DNA from: AWTP1-13 sp963827545
GTDB taxonomy: Bacteria; Pseudomonadota; Alphaproteobacteria; Rhizobiales; Hyphomicrobiaceae
Length of the DNA: 64,000 bases
Reading direction: 5' to 3'
Assembly: GCA_963827545.1 (NCBI GenBank)
Contig: CAWHBI010000044.1
Span: 62,001 to 126,000, forward strand
Made by a program: the position numbers and the translations under genes. Below, piece after piece: positions 56,916-64,000 of the stretch (position 1 is the first letter of the stretch; each line of letters opens with the position of its first letter). Below the pieces are notes generated by a model. It was not told the origin of the DNA. It saw nothing but the letters and a program-made list of their open reading frames with translations, and made no database searches.

Positions 56916-57341
56916 ATGCGCGCAAACGAGCGTCTTATCATCGAGGCGGCCTATGCGGCCTGGGCCGGGGAAGACCTCTCGCTGCTGGGCGACTGCCTGC
57001 ACGACAGCGCCATCTCCATCATGCATCTGCCGCAGGGATCGTGGCCGATGTCGGGTTCCCTGCGCGGCAAGCCAGCGATCCTGGGCGCCTTGGATGCGGT
57101 CTCGAGGAACTTCGAGGTCGCCGAATATCGGCCGCTCAAAATGACCGGCGAGGACGGTATCTGGACGTGCCGTGCGCGCATTCACTATGCGCACAGGGCT
57201 ACCGGCATTTCCTACGAGGCCACGATCCGCAACGTCTGGACGATCGTTGGCGACAGGATCCGCAGCTACGAGGTGTTCCACGACGCGCCACGAATGCGCG
57301 CCTTCTTCGAGATGGTGAGCCAGATGAGCGTCGGGGCCTGA
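56916..57341 (+). CDS. SnoaL-like/NTF2-fold protein (paralogue 2)
   Basis: Tandem copy of the preceding gene, also 141 residues, aligned without gaps at about 98 of 141 positions by my count. The same motifs are present (CLHDSAISIMHLPQGSWPMSG, RGKPAIL, HRATGISYEATIRNVW). Eleven bases, GAGTGCGGGTC, are shared just upstream of both starts, so the duplication included the leader. A second in-frame ATG 21 bp upstream is possible. Function unknown. Confidence 0.78.
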   Translation: MRANERLIIEAAYAAWAGEDLSLLGDCLHDSAISIMHLPQGSWPMSGSLRGKPAILGALDAVSRNFEVAEYRPLKMTGEDGIWTCRARIHYAHRATGISYEATIRNVWTIVGDRIRSYEVFHDAPRMRAFFEMVSQMSVGA

Positions 57342-57422
57342 CTACTTCCGGTGGCTCATCGTGCTTCAGCATCGCTAGCCAGTTGATAGTGGCGTGTCTC
57401 ACGTTGGTGACGTCGGGGCGCG

Positions 57423-58568
57423 CTACAGTACGGCAAGGTCAGGCATCGCCTCCGCGGACAAGCCTATGGCTTGCGGTGTCAACTGCCCCAGGCGATGCCG
57501 CAAGCGTTGCACCCACTCGCCGGCAATCCCGCGCATCTCGACGTGCTCAAGAATAGCCCTCAGTTCGTCCAATTGGCGCGAGTTGTGCGGCGTCACCCCA
57601 TCAATCATCGAAAGTTCGAACGGCGTATCGAAGCATTTCGGGTTCTCAACCCCAGCCGCCAGGAAGTTGAGACGGGTGCGCACGCACTTCTCGCAATGAC
57701 CACAATTGCGGTCTGCCTGAGGGCCTTCCCAACACACTTTCACCCGATCGGTCACAACCGGGTACGATGTGATGTGTGCGACCTTCTCAGTGCGGGAATA
57801 CCCAGCCCCGTCATTTACGATTTCCATGCCGTCCCCAGAGAGCAGGTAATCGATGGCCGGCGACGAACCCCTTGGCAAGGCCAGCCGGTTGTAGGGGTCT
57901 CCACTTCCTATCATGCCGAACCCGAACCGCCCGGCAAATTGCTGCAAGATGCCGGCGAGGCAGGCCGCCTAGCAACGCTCCCAATTGTGAGGAATGACCT
58001 TCCTGAAGTTCGTTCGAACCACGATGCTGCTGAGACCGCAGTCTTCGAGAATAGGGCGGGTCCGGTGGCACAGCCGATCGAATGCTTCCACGTCGTCGTA
58101 GCGGACGTCGAAGCCATGCACCATGAGGACGGCTCTCAAGGGGTAGCACGCATCGCCGAGCAGGCGTTTGGCGTGGCGAACAGCCACAAAGGCCGAATCA
58201 ACGCCACCCGAAAACGCCGAGATAGCCGCATCATCACCGCGAGGTTGCGGCAGGATGCCGTCCGGTTCTATCTCCACGACGCGATACAGGTCAGGGCGCA
58301 GACAATGCCACGCCTCCTGAAGCACGCGAAGATTGCGGTAGGCCCGAGGGCTGAGCGGCGCGTGGATACGGAGCGACGCCGCGTGCTCCATGGCGAAGAA
58401 GATCAGGAGAAAGGCAAAACCGTCCTCAACCCAAGGCGCCGGCAACCTTTTGTTCGCAATCTCCAGGCTGAGACTGCAGTCGAGCCCGCAGCCTCTGATC
58501 AGCGCAGTTCTGACGAGAGAACCGTGCACCAGCGACTGCTCGATGCGAACATCTAGAACATCCCTCAT
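57423..58568 (-). pseudogene. PP-loop ATPase (QueC/asparagine-synthetase-like) interrupted by an in-frame TAG
   Basis: One continuous frame of 382 codons broken only by TAG at 57971-57969 (codon 200). The N-terminal part has the PP-loop SGGVDSAFVAVRH at about residues 120-132. Past the stop, the same frame continues through GFGMIGSGDPYNRLALPRGS, SRTEKVAHI and the zinc-type cysteines in NCGHCEKCVRTRLNFLAAG, all expected in this family. The start at 58568 follows GGAGGAAGG. The stop splits a conserved region, so the gene is either recently inactivated or misread at one base. Function would be nucleotide- or amidation-type chemistry; the substrate is unknown. Confidence 0.72.
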
Positions 58569-58842
58569 GATCGACGCCTTCCTCCGCAATCCTGCGCGAG
58601 TGACGGTTTCACGCGAAGCTAGTGAGCCACCGTGCCCTTGTGACACTGGTTGGACAGCGCCGCGTCCTGCGATTGGGGGATGAGGGCGCTTTCTTCGAAC
58701 AGGGGTGATCGCGCAGCTAAACCTGTGACAATATCCAGCTCAGCTTCGCCGGAGAGGTAAGCAAACTGCCAGAGGTCGAGGAAGCGAGCCAGGTATCAGG
58801 GTTCATGTGAGAAGCCGTAGTCACAGGCGATACGAACGAAGG

Positions 58843-60019
58843 ATGATGAGCACCCTTTCCCTGCGCACCCCGACGCTGCCAGCCGGCATCCGCTCCCGCT
58901 TCGTCTCCGGCGTCAACGGTCTCACCGTGCACCTCCTGGAGGCCGGATACGAGGCCAAGGGCAAGCCCTGCGTGCTGCTGCTGCACGGCTTCCCCGAGCT
59001 CGCCTATAGCTGGCGCAAGGTGATGCTGCCGCTGGCTGCGGCCGGGTTTCACGTCGTCGCACCCGATCAGCGCGGCTACGGCCGCACCACGGGCTGGGAC
59101 GGCGCCTACGACGGCGATCTCGGCTCGTTCCGGGTTCTCAACATCGTGAGGGACACGCTGGGGCTGGTCTCGGCGCTCGGCTATCGCTCGGTGGCAGCCG
59201 TGATCGGGCACGACTTCGGCTCACCCGTGGCAGCCTGGTGCGCGCTGCTGCGGCCCGACGTGTTCCGCGCCGTCGTGCTGATGAGCGCACCGTTCGCCGG
59301 CCCGCCTGCGCTGCCATTCGACACGGCCGGGGGTGCGCTGCAGGGAGACGCCCGCGCAGGGCCGTCCCGCCGCAGCATTCACGACGACCTGGCGGCGCTC
59401 GAACCGCCGCGCAAGCACTACCACTGGTACTATTCGACGCGCGAGGCCGACGGCAATATGCGCAACTGCCCGCAGGGCATCCACGCCTTCCTGCGCGCCT
59501 ACTACCACCACAAGAGCGCGGACTGGAAAGGAAACAGGCCGTTCCCGCTCAAGTCCTGGAGCGCCGGCGAGCTGGCCAGGCTGCCCGACCTACTACGTCA
59601 TGGAACGCGACAAGGGCATGGCCGAGACGGTGGCGGCGGAGATGCCGTCTGCGGCGGAGATCGCGGCGTGCACTTGGCTGACCGAGGAGGAACTTGCCGT
59701 CTACGGCGCGGAGTTCGCCCGCACGGGCTTCCAGGGCGGCCTCAACTGGTACCGCTGCCGCACCAGCGGAAAATTCGATGCAGAGCTCGAGGTGTTCTCC
59801 GGACGCACCATCGACGTGCCGTCGCTGTTCATCTCGGGCCAGAGCGACTGGGGTGTTTACCAGGTGCCCGGCGCGCTGGAGACGATGCAGGCCCGTGCGT
59901 GCACGCGGATGCTGGGCTGCCACCTCGTCGAAGGTGCCGGCCACTGGGTGCAGCAGGAGCAGCCGGAGGCCGTGGCGAGGCTGCTCGTGGAGTTTCTGCA
60001 GTCTTCACCTCCCCCTTGA
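58843..60019 (+). CDS. Epoxide-hydrolase-like alpha/beta hydrolase, single-base frameshift
   Basis: Restored to 391 residues by removing one C from 59584-59586. Before that point: the oxyanion motif HGFPE (residues 48-52), RGYGRTTG, and the nucleophile Asp124 in GHDFGSPVAAW. After it: a cap domain with Trp/Tyr and FISGQSDWGVYQ, then the catalytic His in GAGHWVQQEQPE. An Asp nucleophile fits epoxide hydrolases rather than esterases. It heads an apparent catabolic group with two SDRs and a Baeyer-Villiger enzyme. An ATG at 58846 is an equally good start. Confidence 0.83.
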
Positions 60020-60192
60020 GGGGGGAGGATGGAACGCCACGGATTTGGTCCAGCAGTAGGTTGGGTCGAGCGAAGCGATGACCCAACACGGAATAGTCCG
60101 CCCTTGCGGTGTTGGGTCTTCGCTGTCGCTTGACCCAACCTACAAATGGCTAAACCGCGGACGCATCGCCCTCCCCCCTCAAGGGGGAGGTG
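60007..60192. repeat. Nested intergenic palindromes (TTGGGTC and C/T-rich families)
   Basis: An inner element (60056-60143) pairs GTAGGTTGGGTCGAGCG with CGCTTGACCCAACCTAC, and the outer arms CCTCCCCCTTGAGGGGGGAGG (60009-60029) and CCCTCCCCCCTCAAGGGGGAGG (60170-60191) are related C/T-rich palindromes. The inner element recurs at 63622-63726. They lie between convergent hydrolase and SDR genes. Confidence 0.75.
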
Positions 60193-60198
60193 GATCCA

Positions 60199-61020
60199 CT
60201 ACTGGCTCATGTACCAGCCGCCGTTGGGCGAGACGACCTGGCCGGTCATGAACTTGGCCTCGTCGCTGGCGAGGTAGACGGCGGCCCAGGCTATGTCGTC
60301 GGGCTCGCCGAGGCGCCGCAGCGGGGTCTGCGCGGCGATGGCAGGACGGAGGACGCCAAGCGGCGCCGTCATGTCGGTGTCGATCCAGCCCGGCGCAATC
60401 GCGTTGACGCGGATGTTGCGCGGCGCGACCTCGTGCGCCAGGGCCCGCGTCAGCCCGAGAATGGCCGCCTTGGCGGTCGAATAGGGCACGTTGCCGGGCC
60501 GCCCGAAGGTGCCCATGACGCTCGAGATGTTGACGATGGAGCCGGCCATCTGCGGATTCATGATCTTGAGCGCCGCGCGGCAGCAGAAGAACGTGCCGTC
60601 GACGTGCACGCCCAGCATGCGGCGCCAGTGCACGTCGGTGGTCTGGGAGGTGGCGTCGATGAAGCTCTTGATCGGGCCGCCGCTGGCGATCTCCTGGGCG
60701 AGCTGGACCCGCTGGGCGATGAGCTGGTCGACGTCGTTGCGGCCTTCGAGCCCGCTGATGCCCGCGTTGTTGACCAGGATGTCGAGCCGCGGGGCAAGCT
60801 TCCCGACCTCGGCGAACATCGCCTCCACCGAAGCCGAGTCGGCCACGTCGGCAGCCACGGCATGGCCGCCGAGTTTTTCAGCTGTGGCGCGCGCTGCCTC
60901 CAGGCTCAGATCGTTGACGATGACCTCGGCGCCCTCTTCCGTGAAGCGCCGGGCGATGGCGGCGCCGAGCCCGCGTGCGGCACCGGTGATGAGAGCGGTC
61001 TTCCCCTGCAGTCGGCCCAT
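60199..61020 (-). CDS. SDR-family oxidoreductase (FabG-like)
   Basis: A 273-residue short-chain dehydrogenase. The cofactor motif TGAARGLG is at residues 13-20, NNAG around residue 87, the catalytic Ser in SIVNISSVMG, and YSTAK with catalytic Tyr and Lys around residues 178-182. The C terminus (PNGGWYMSQ) is normal. An insertion around residues 93-125 (NDVDQLIAQRVQLAQEI) is longer than usual. It probably interconverts an alcohol and a ketone, perhaps feeding the Baeyer-Villiger enzyme; substrate unproven. Divergent from the next SDR. Confidence 0.88.
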   Translation of the reverse strand: MGRLQGKTALITGAARGLGAAIARRFTEEGAEVIVNDLSLEAARATAEKLGGHAVAADVADSASVEAMFAEVGKLAPRLDILVNNAGISGLEGRNDVDQLIAQRVQLAQEIASGGPIKSFIDATSQTTDVHWRRMLGVHVDGTFFCCRAALKIMNPQMAGSIVNISSVMGTFGRPGNVPYSTAKAAILGLTRALAHEVAPRNIRVNAIAPGWIDTDMTAPLGVLRPAIAAQTPLRRLGEPDDIAWAAVYLASDEAKFMTGQVVSPNGGWYMSQ

Positions 61021-61173
61021 GTGGATGCTTCCCCCGGGATGCTGTTGACGGCGATGACCCTGGGCGGCAGATCAGGGTTGCGCGCCCAACGATAGCCGTC
61101 CCGGCTTTGATGGTGAAGGCGGCAGCGTCCGCCGCTACAGTAAGAAAAAATCAGTGCAGGTGGAGTGGTGCCG

Positions 61174-61965
61174 ATGGCGCAGGTCGAAGGCAAGGTGGCG
61201 ATCGTGACGGGCGCAGCCTGCGGCATCGGGGCGGCGTGCGCGCGCACGCTGGCGCGCGAGGGGGCCAAGGTCGCCGTGACCGACGTGGACGATGCGAACG
61301 GCGAGAAGGTGGTGGCGGAGATCCGCCGCGCTGGCGGCGACGCGATCTACCTGCACCAGGATGTGACCGAGGAAGCGCGCTGGCCCGAGGTGGTCGGCGC
61401 GGTCGAGAAGCGCTATGGCCGGCTCGACGTGATGGTGGCCAACGCGGGGATTGCCATCCGCGTGCCCATCGTCGACATGACGCTCGCCGACTGGCGCCGG
61501 CAGCAGGCCGTGAACCTGGAGGGCGTGTTCCTGTCGGTGAAGCATGCGGTGCCGGCCATGCGGCGCGCGGGCGGCGGGTCGATCGTCATCATGTCGTCGC
61601 TGGCGGGGCTGCGCGGCGCGGCGGGGCTCGCCGGCTACTGCGCCACCAAGGGTGGGGTGAGGCTGTTTGCCAAGGCCGCGGCCATAGAGCACGCGGAGGA
61701 CAAGATCCGGGTGAATTCGGTGCACCCCGGCATCATCGATACGGACATCTGGCACAAAATGGTGGCGGGCGCCGACGCGGTGCGCCGCAACGAGCCGACC
61801 GACATCCACGCGCTCTCGCGCACCTTCGTGCCGCTGGCGCGGGTGGGCGAGGCGCAGGACATTGCCGACGGCGTGCTCTTCCTCGCGTCGGCGGCTTCGG
61901 GCTACATGACGGGGGCCGAGCTGGTCATCGATGGTGGCATGTTCGGCGGCGGAATGCGGCGATAG
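61174..61965 (+). CDS. SDR-family oxidoreductase
   Basis: A 263-residue short-chain dehydrogenase. TGAACGIGAA is the cofactor motif (residues 14-23), NAG at about residue 91, a Ser in SIVIMSSLAG, and the catalytic pair in YCATKGG (Tyr and Lys). It has VNSVHPGIIDTDIW, typical of hydroxysteroid/cyclohexanol-type SDRs. I start at ATG 61174; GTG codons at 61165 and 61168 are alternatives. It lies 32 bp before the Baeyer-Villiger gene, so both are likely co-transcribed and act in sequence (alcohol to ketone to ester). Confidence 0.88.
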   Translation: MAQVEGKVAIVTGAACGIGAACARTLAREGAKVAVTDVDDANGEKVVAEIRRAGGDAIYLHQDVTEEARWPEVVGAVEKRYGRLDVMVANAGIAIRVPIVDMTLADWRRQQAVNLEGVFLSVKHAVPAMRRAGGGSIVIMSSLAGLRGAAGLAGYCATKGGVRLFAKAAAIEHAEDKIRVNSVHPGIIDTDIWHKMVAGADAVRRNEPTDIHALSRTFVPLARVGEAQDIADGVLFLASAASGYMTGAELVIDGGMFGGGMRR

Positions 61966-61997
61966 CAGGCAGGGTCAGGCGCAGAGGACGGGTCAGC

Positions 61998-63625
61998 ATG
62001 AGCACGCAGGTGAACGGCAGCCGGCACAATGGACGCGATGGTCCCCTCGACGCCGTGATCGTCGGCGCGGGGTTCGCCGGACTGTACATGCTGCACCGGC
62101 TGCGCAGCATGGGCTTTGTGGCGCGCGTGCTCGAGGCCGGCAGCGGCGTCGGGGGAACGTGGTACTGGAACCGCTATCCGGGCGCACGCTGCGACGTGGA
62201 AAGCGTGCAGTATTCCTATCAGTTTGACGAGGCTTTGCAGCAGGAGTGGGAGTGGAGCGAGCGCTATGCCGCGCAGCCGGAGCTCCTGCGCTATGCCAAC
62301 CACGTGGCGGATCGCTTCGACCTGCGCCGCGACATCCAGTTCAACACGCGCGTGACGTCTGCGGTATTCGATGAAACGGAGGGACGCTGGATCATCGAGA
62401 CCAGCGACGGCGCCCGCACCTCGGCCAGGTACTGCATCATGGCGACGGGGTGCCTGTCCTCGCCCAACCTGCCCAAGTTCGAGGGCCTCGATACCTTCAA
62501 GGGCGACCGCTACCACACCGGGTACTGGCCGCACGAGGAGGTCGACTTCACGGGCAAGCGGGTGGCGATCATCGGCACCGGCTCCTCGGCCGTGCAGTCG
62601 ATCCCGATCATCGCCGGCCAGGCGAAGCAGCTCACTGTGTTCCAGCGCACGCCGAACTATGCGGTGCCGGCGCACAACGCGCCGCTGGACCCCGGGTACG
62701 TGAAGGCGGTCAAGGCCGACTATCCGAACCTGCGGGCCCGCGCCAAAGAGACCATGACCGGCATCGACTTCGACTACAGCGACCGCAAGGCGCTGGAGAC
62801 GCCGGACGAGGCACGCACGGCCGAGTACGAGCGGCGCTGGCAGCATGGCGGGCTGTGGTTCCTCGGTGCGTTCCAGGACCTGATGGTCAATCAGGAGGCC
62901 AATGATACGGCGGCCGAGTTCGTGCGGGGCAAGATCCGCGAGAAGGTGCGAGGATCCGAAGCTGGCCGAGATGCTGGCGCCGAAGAACACCATCGGCTGC
63001 AAGCGGCTGTGCATCGACATCGGCTACTACGAGACGTTCAACCAGCCGAACGTGGAGCTGATCGACGTGAGCGGGGAGCCGATCGAGGCCATCACCGCCA
63101 AGGGCGTGCGGGCCAGGGGCAAGGACTACGAGGTCGATGCGATCGTGTTCGCCACCGGCTTCGATGCCATGACCGGGGCATTGCTCAACATCGACATCCG
63201 CGGCCGGGGCGGCCTGCGGATCCAGGACAAATGGAGCGAGGGGCCGCGCACCTACCTGGGGGTGGCGATGGCTGGCTTCCCGAACCTGTTCACCATCACC
63301 GGCCCCGGCAGCCCCTCGGTGCTGACCAACATGCTCCCCACCATCGAGCAGCACGTGGAGTGGATCGCCGGCGTCCTCGAGCACATGCGGGATCGCCAGC
63401 TCGGGCAGATCGAGCCGGTCGTCGGCGGCGGAGGAGGAATGGGTCGCGCACGGCAACGAGGTTGCCGGCCGCACGCTGCGCTATACCTGCAGCTCCTGGT
63501 ACCTGGGCGTGAACATTCCGGGCAAGCCGCGCGTGTTCATGCCCTATATCGGCGGCTTTCCCAAGTACGTGCAGCGCTGCAACGAGATCGCGGCCAACGG
63601 CTACGAGGGGTTCGTGCTGACGTAG
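61998..63625 (+). CDS. Baeyer-Villiger-type flavin monooxygenase, two single-base frameshifts
   Basis: Inserts oxygen next to a ketone to form an ester or lactone, using FAD and NADPH. FAD motif GAGFAG at residues 23-28; the Baeyer-Villiger fingerprint FxGxxxHxxxWP is seen as FKGDRYHTGYWP (residues 167-178); second Rossmann motif GTGSSA at about 193-198; later FATGFDAMTG. Extra bases at about 62949 and 63424-63430 split it into three frames. With both removed it reads as 541 residues. The stop TAG lies inside the repeat at 63622. With the SDRs and hydrolase it suggests breakdown of a cyclic or aryl ketone. Confidence 0.87.
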
Positions 63626-63726
63626 GTTGGGTCAACCCCGGCGAAGGTGTTGAGGCCGGGGGCAGACCCAACACGCTTCGGATGCAATCGGGTGTTGGGT
63701 CATCGCTGCCGCTCGACCCAACCTAC
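63622..63726. repeat. Intergenic palindrome, TTGGGTC family (second copy)
   Basis: Arms GTAGGTTGGGTCAA (63622) and TCGACCCAACCTAC (ending 63726) are inverse copies, with an inner GTGTTGGGTC/GACCCAACAC pair. It matches the element at 60056-60143. It provides the stop codon of the monooxygenase and ends 13 bp before the carboxypeptidase start. Confidence 0.75.
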
Positions 63727-63739
63727 GTTAGGATGATCG

Positions 63740-64000
63740 ATGGGCAAGACGAGCACGGCCAAGCCCGGCCCCAAAGCGAACAGAGCTGCCTCCCTTGGTA
63801 AGACCGGCACGAGTACGAAGGGGGCGAAGGCAGGCGCTGTCCGAGCCGGGCACAAGGCGCCGTCGGCCGAGGACGGGCTCAAGGAGCTCAAATCGCGCCT
63901 GCTCGAGATCAGCGACCTGGGCGCGGCCGGCGCGGTGCTGGGCTGGGACCAGGCGACCTACATGCCGAAGGGCGGGGCGGCGGCGCGCGCGCGGCAGGGC
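63740..64000 (+). CDS. M32 carboxypeptidase Taq-type, 3' end outside window
   Basis: Only the first 87 codons are visible. After an unusual Lys/Gly/Thr-rich N-terminal stretch of about 45 residues, the sequence SRLLEISDLGAAGAVLGWDQATYMPKGG matches the start of M32 metallocarboxypeptidases (thermostable carboxypeptidase 1). The catalytic HEXXH would be beyond the window edge. An AGGATG-type site lies before the ATG. The basic extension is probably native, though a later start within it cannot be excluded. Confidence 0.8.
   Translation, partial: MGKTSTAKPGPKANRAASLGKTGTSTKGAKAGAVRAGHKAPSAEDGLKELKSRLLEISDLGAAGAVLGWDQATYMPKGGAAARARQG

Noticed and set aside
57969..57971. Recoding of TAG as pyrrolysine or other amino acid
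   Set aside because: No pyl genes or context signal are visible, and relatives of this enzyme do not need an unusual residue here. A mutation or error is simpler.

Overview
The window is a GC-rich stretch of a chromosome from an alphaproteobacterium, most likely of the order Hyphomicrobiales (Rhizobiales). Pointers are an Irr-type Fur regulator divergent from fabA-fabB-fabI, the order cytochrome c - kdsB - pheA, argF-hslO, a YejABEF oligopeptide importer with two solute-binding proteins, a ligase-associated helicase/PdeM pair, and many orphan TctC/TRAP-type solute-binding proteins. No tRNA, rRNA, phage, transposase or CRISPR array was recognised.

Layout. 0-9.5 kb is housekeeping: argF (5' cut off), hslO, an MDR dehydrogenase, panE, murI, fabI, fabB, fabA, irr, and an SH3 protein. 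9.6-18 kb is metabolic: a hydroxypyruvate-reductase-like gene, orphan uptake proteins (TctC, DctP), two amidohydrolase-like genes, an unknown gene and a carboxylesterase. 18-29 kb holds the helicase/PdeM repair pair, a TauE exporter operon, a PodJ-like polar organiser, yjbQ, a 720-bp non-coding stretch with a striking predicted RNA, and a PHP hydrolase. 29-37 kb is the yej importer. 37-43.5 kb has cytochrome c, kdsB, pheA, ghrA and a DsrE/TAXI/Sel1 trio. 43.4-52.2 kb is all minus strand: an EmrAB-type pump with its MarR regulator, and a sugar-type ABC importer with its GntR regulator. 52-64 kb is accessory: TctC, aromatic monooxygenase, secreted and SnoaL-like proteins, a nonsense-interrupted PP-loop gene, then an epoxide-hydrolase/SDR/SDR/Baeyer-Villiger cluster and the start of an M32 carboxypeptidase.

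Sequence quality matters here. Seven genes, including the normally essential murI and fabA, are intact except for single extra bases (nine events, all +1, mostly in G/C runs). I read these as probable assembly insertions and give restored gene extents. The TAG inside the PP-loop gene at 57969 is a different kind of lesion.

The most interesting non-coding observation is 27814-27936. An 11-bp and a 7-bp helix enclose four perfect hairpins, all with GNRA- or UMAC-type tetraloops, like the core of a structured RNA. Other notable points are an 86-bp copy of the inside of a dehydrogenase gene fused onto the 3' end of dctP, clear MarR and GntR operator palindromes, and several families of intergenic palindromic repeats.
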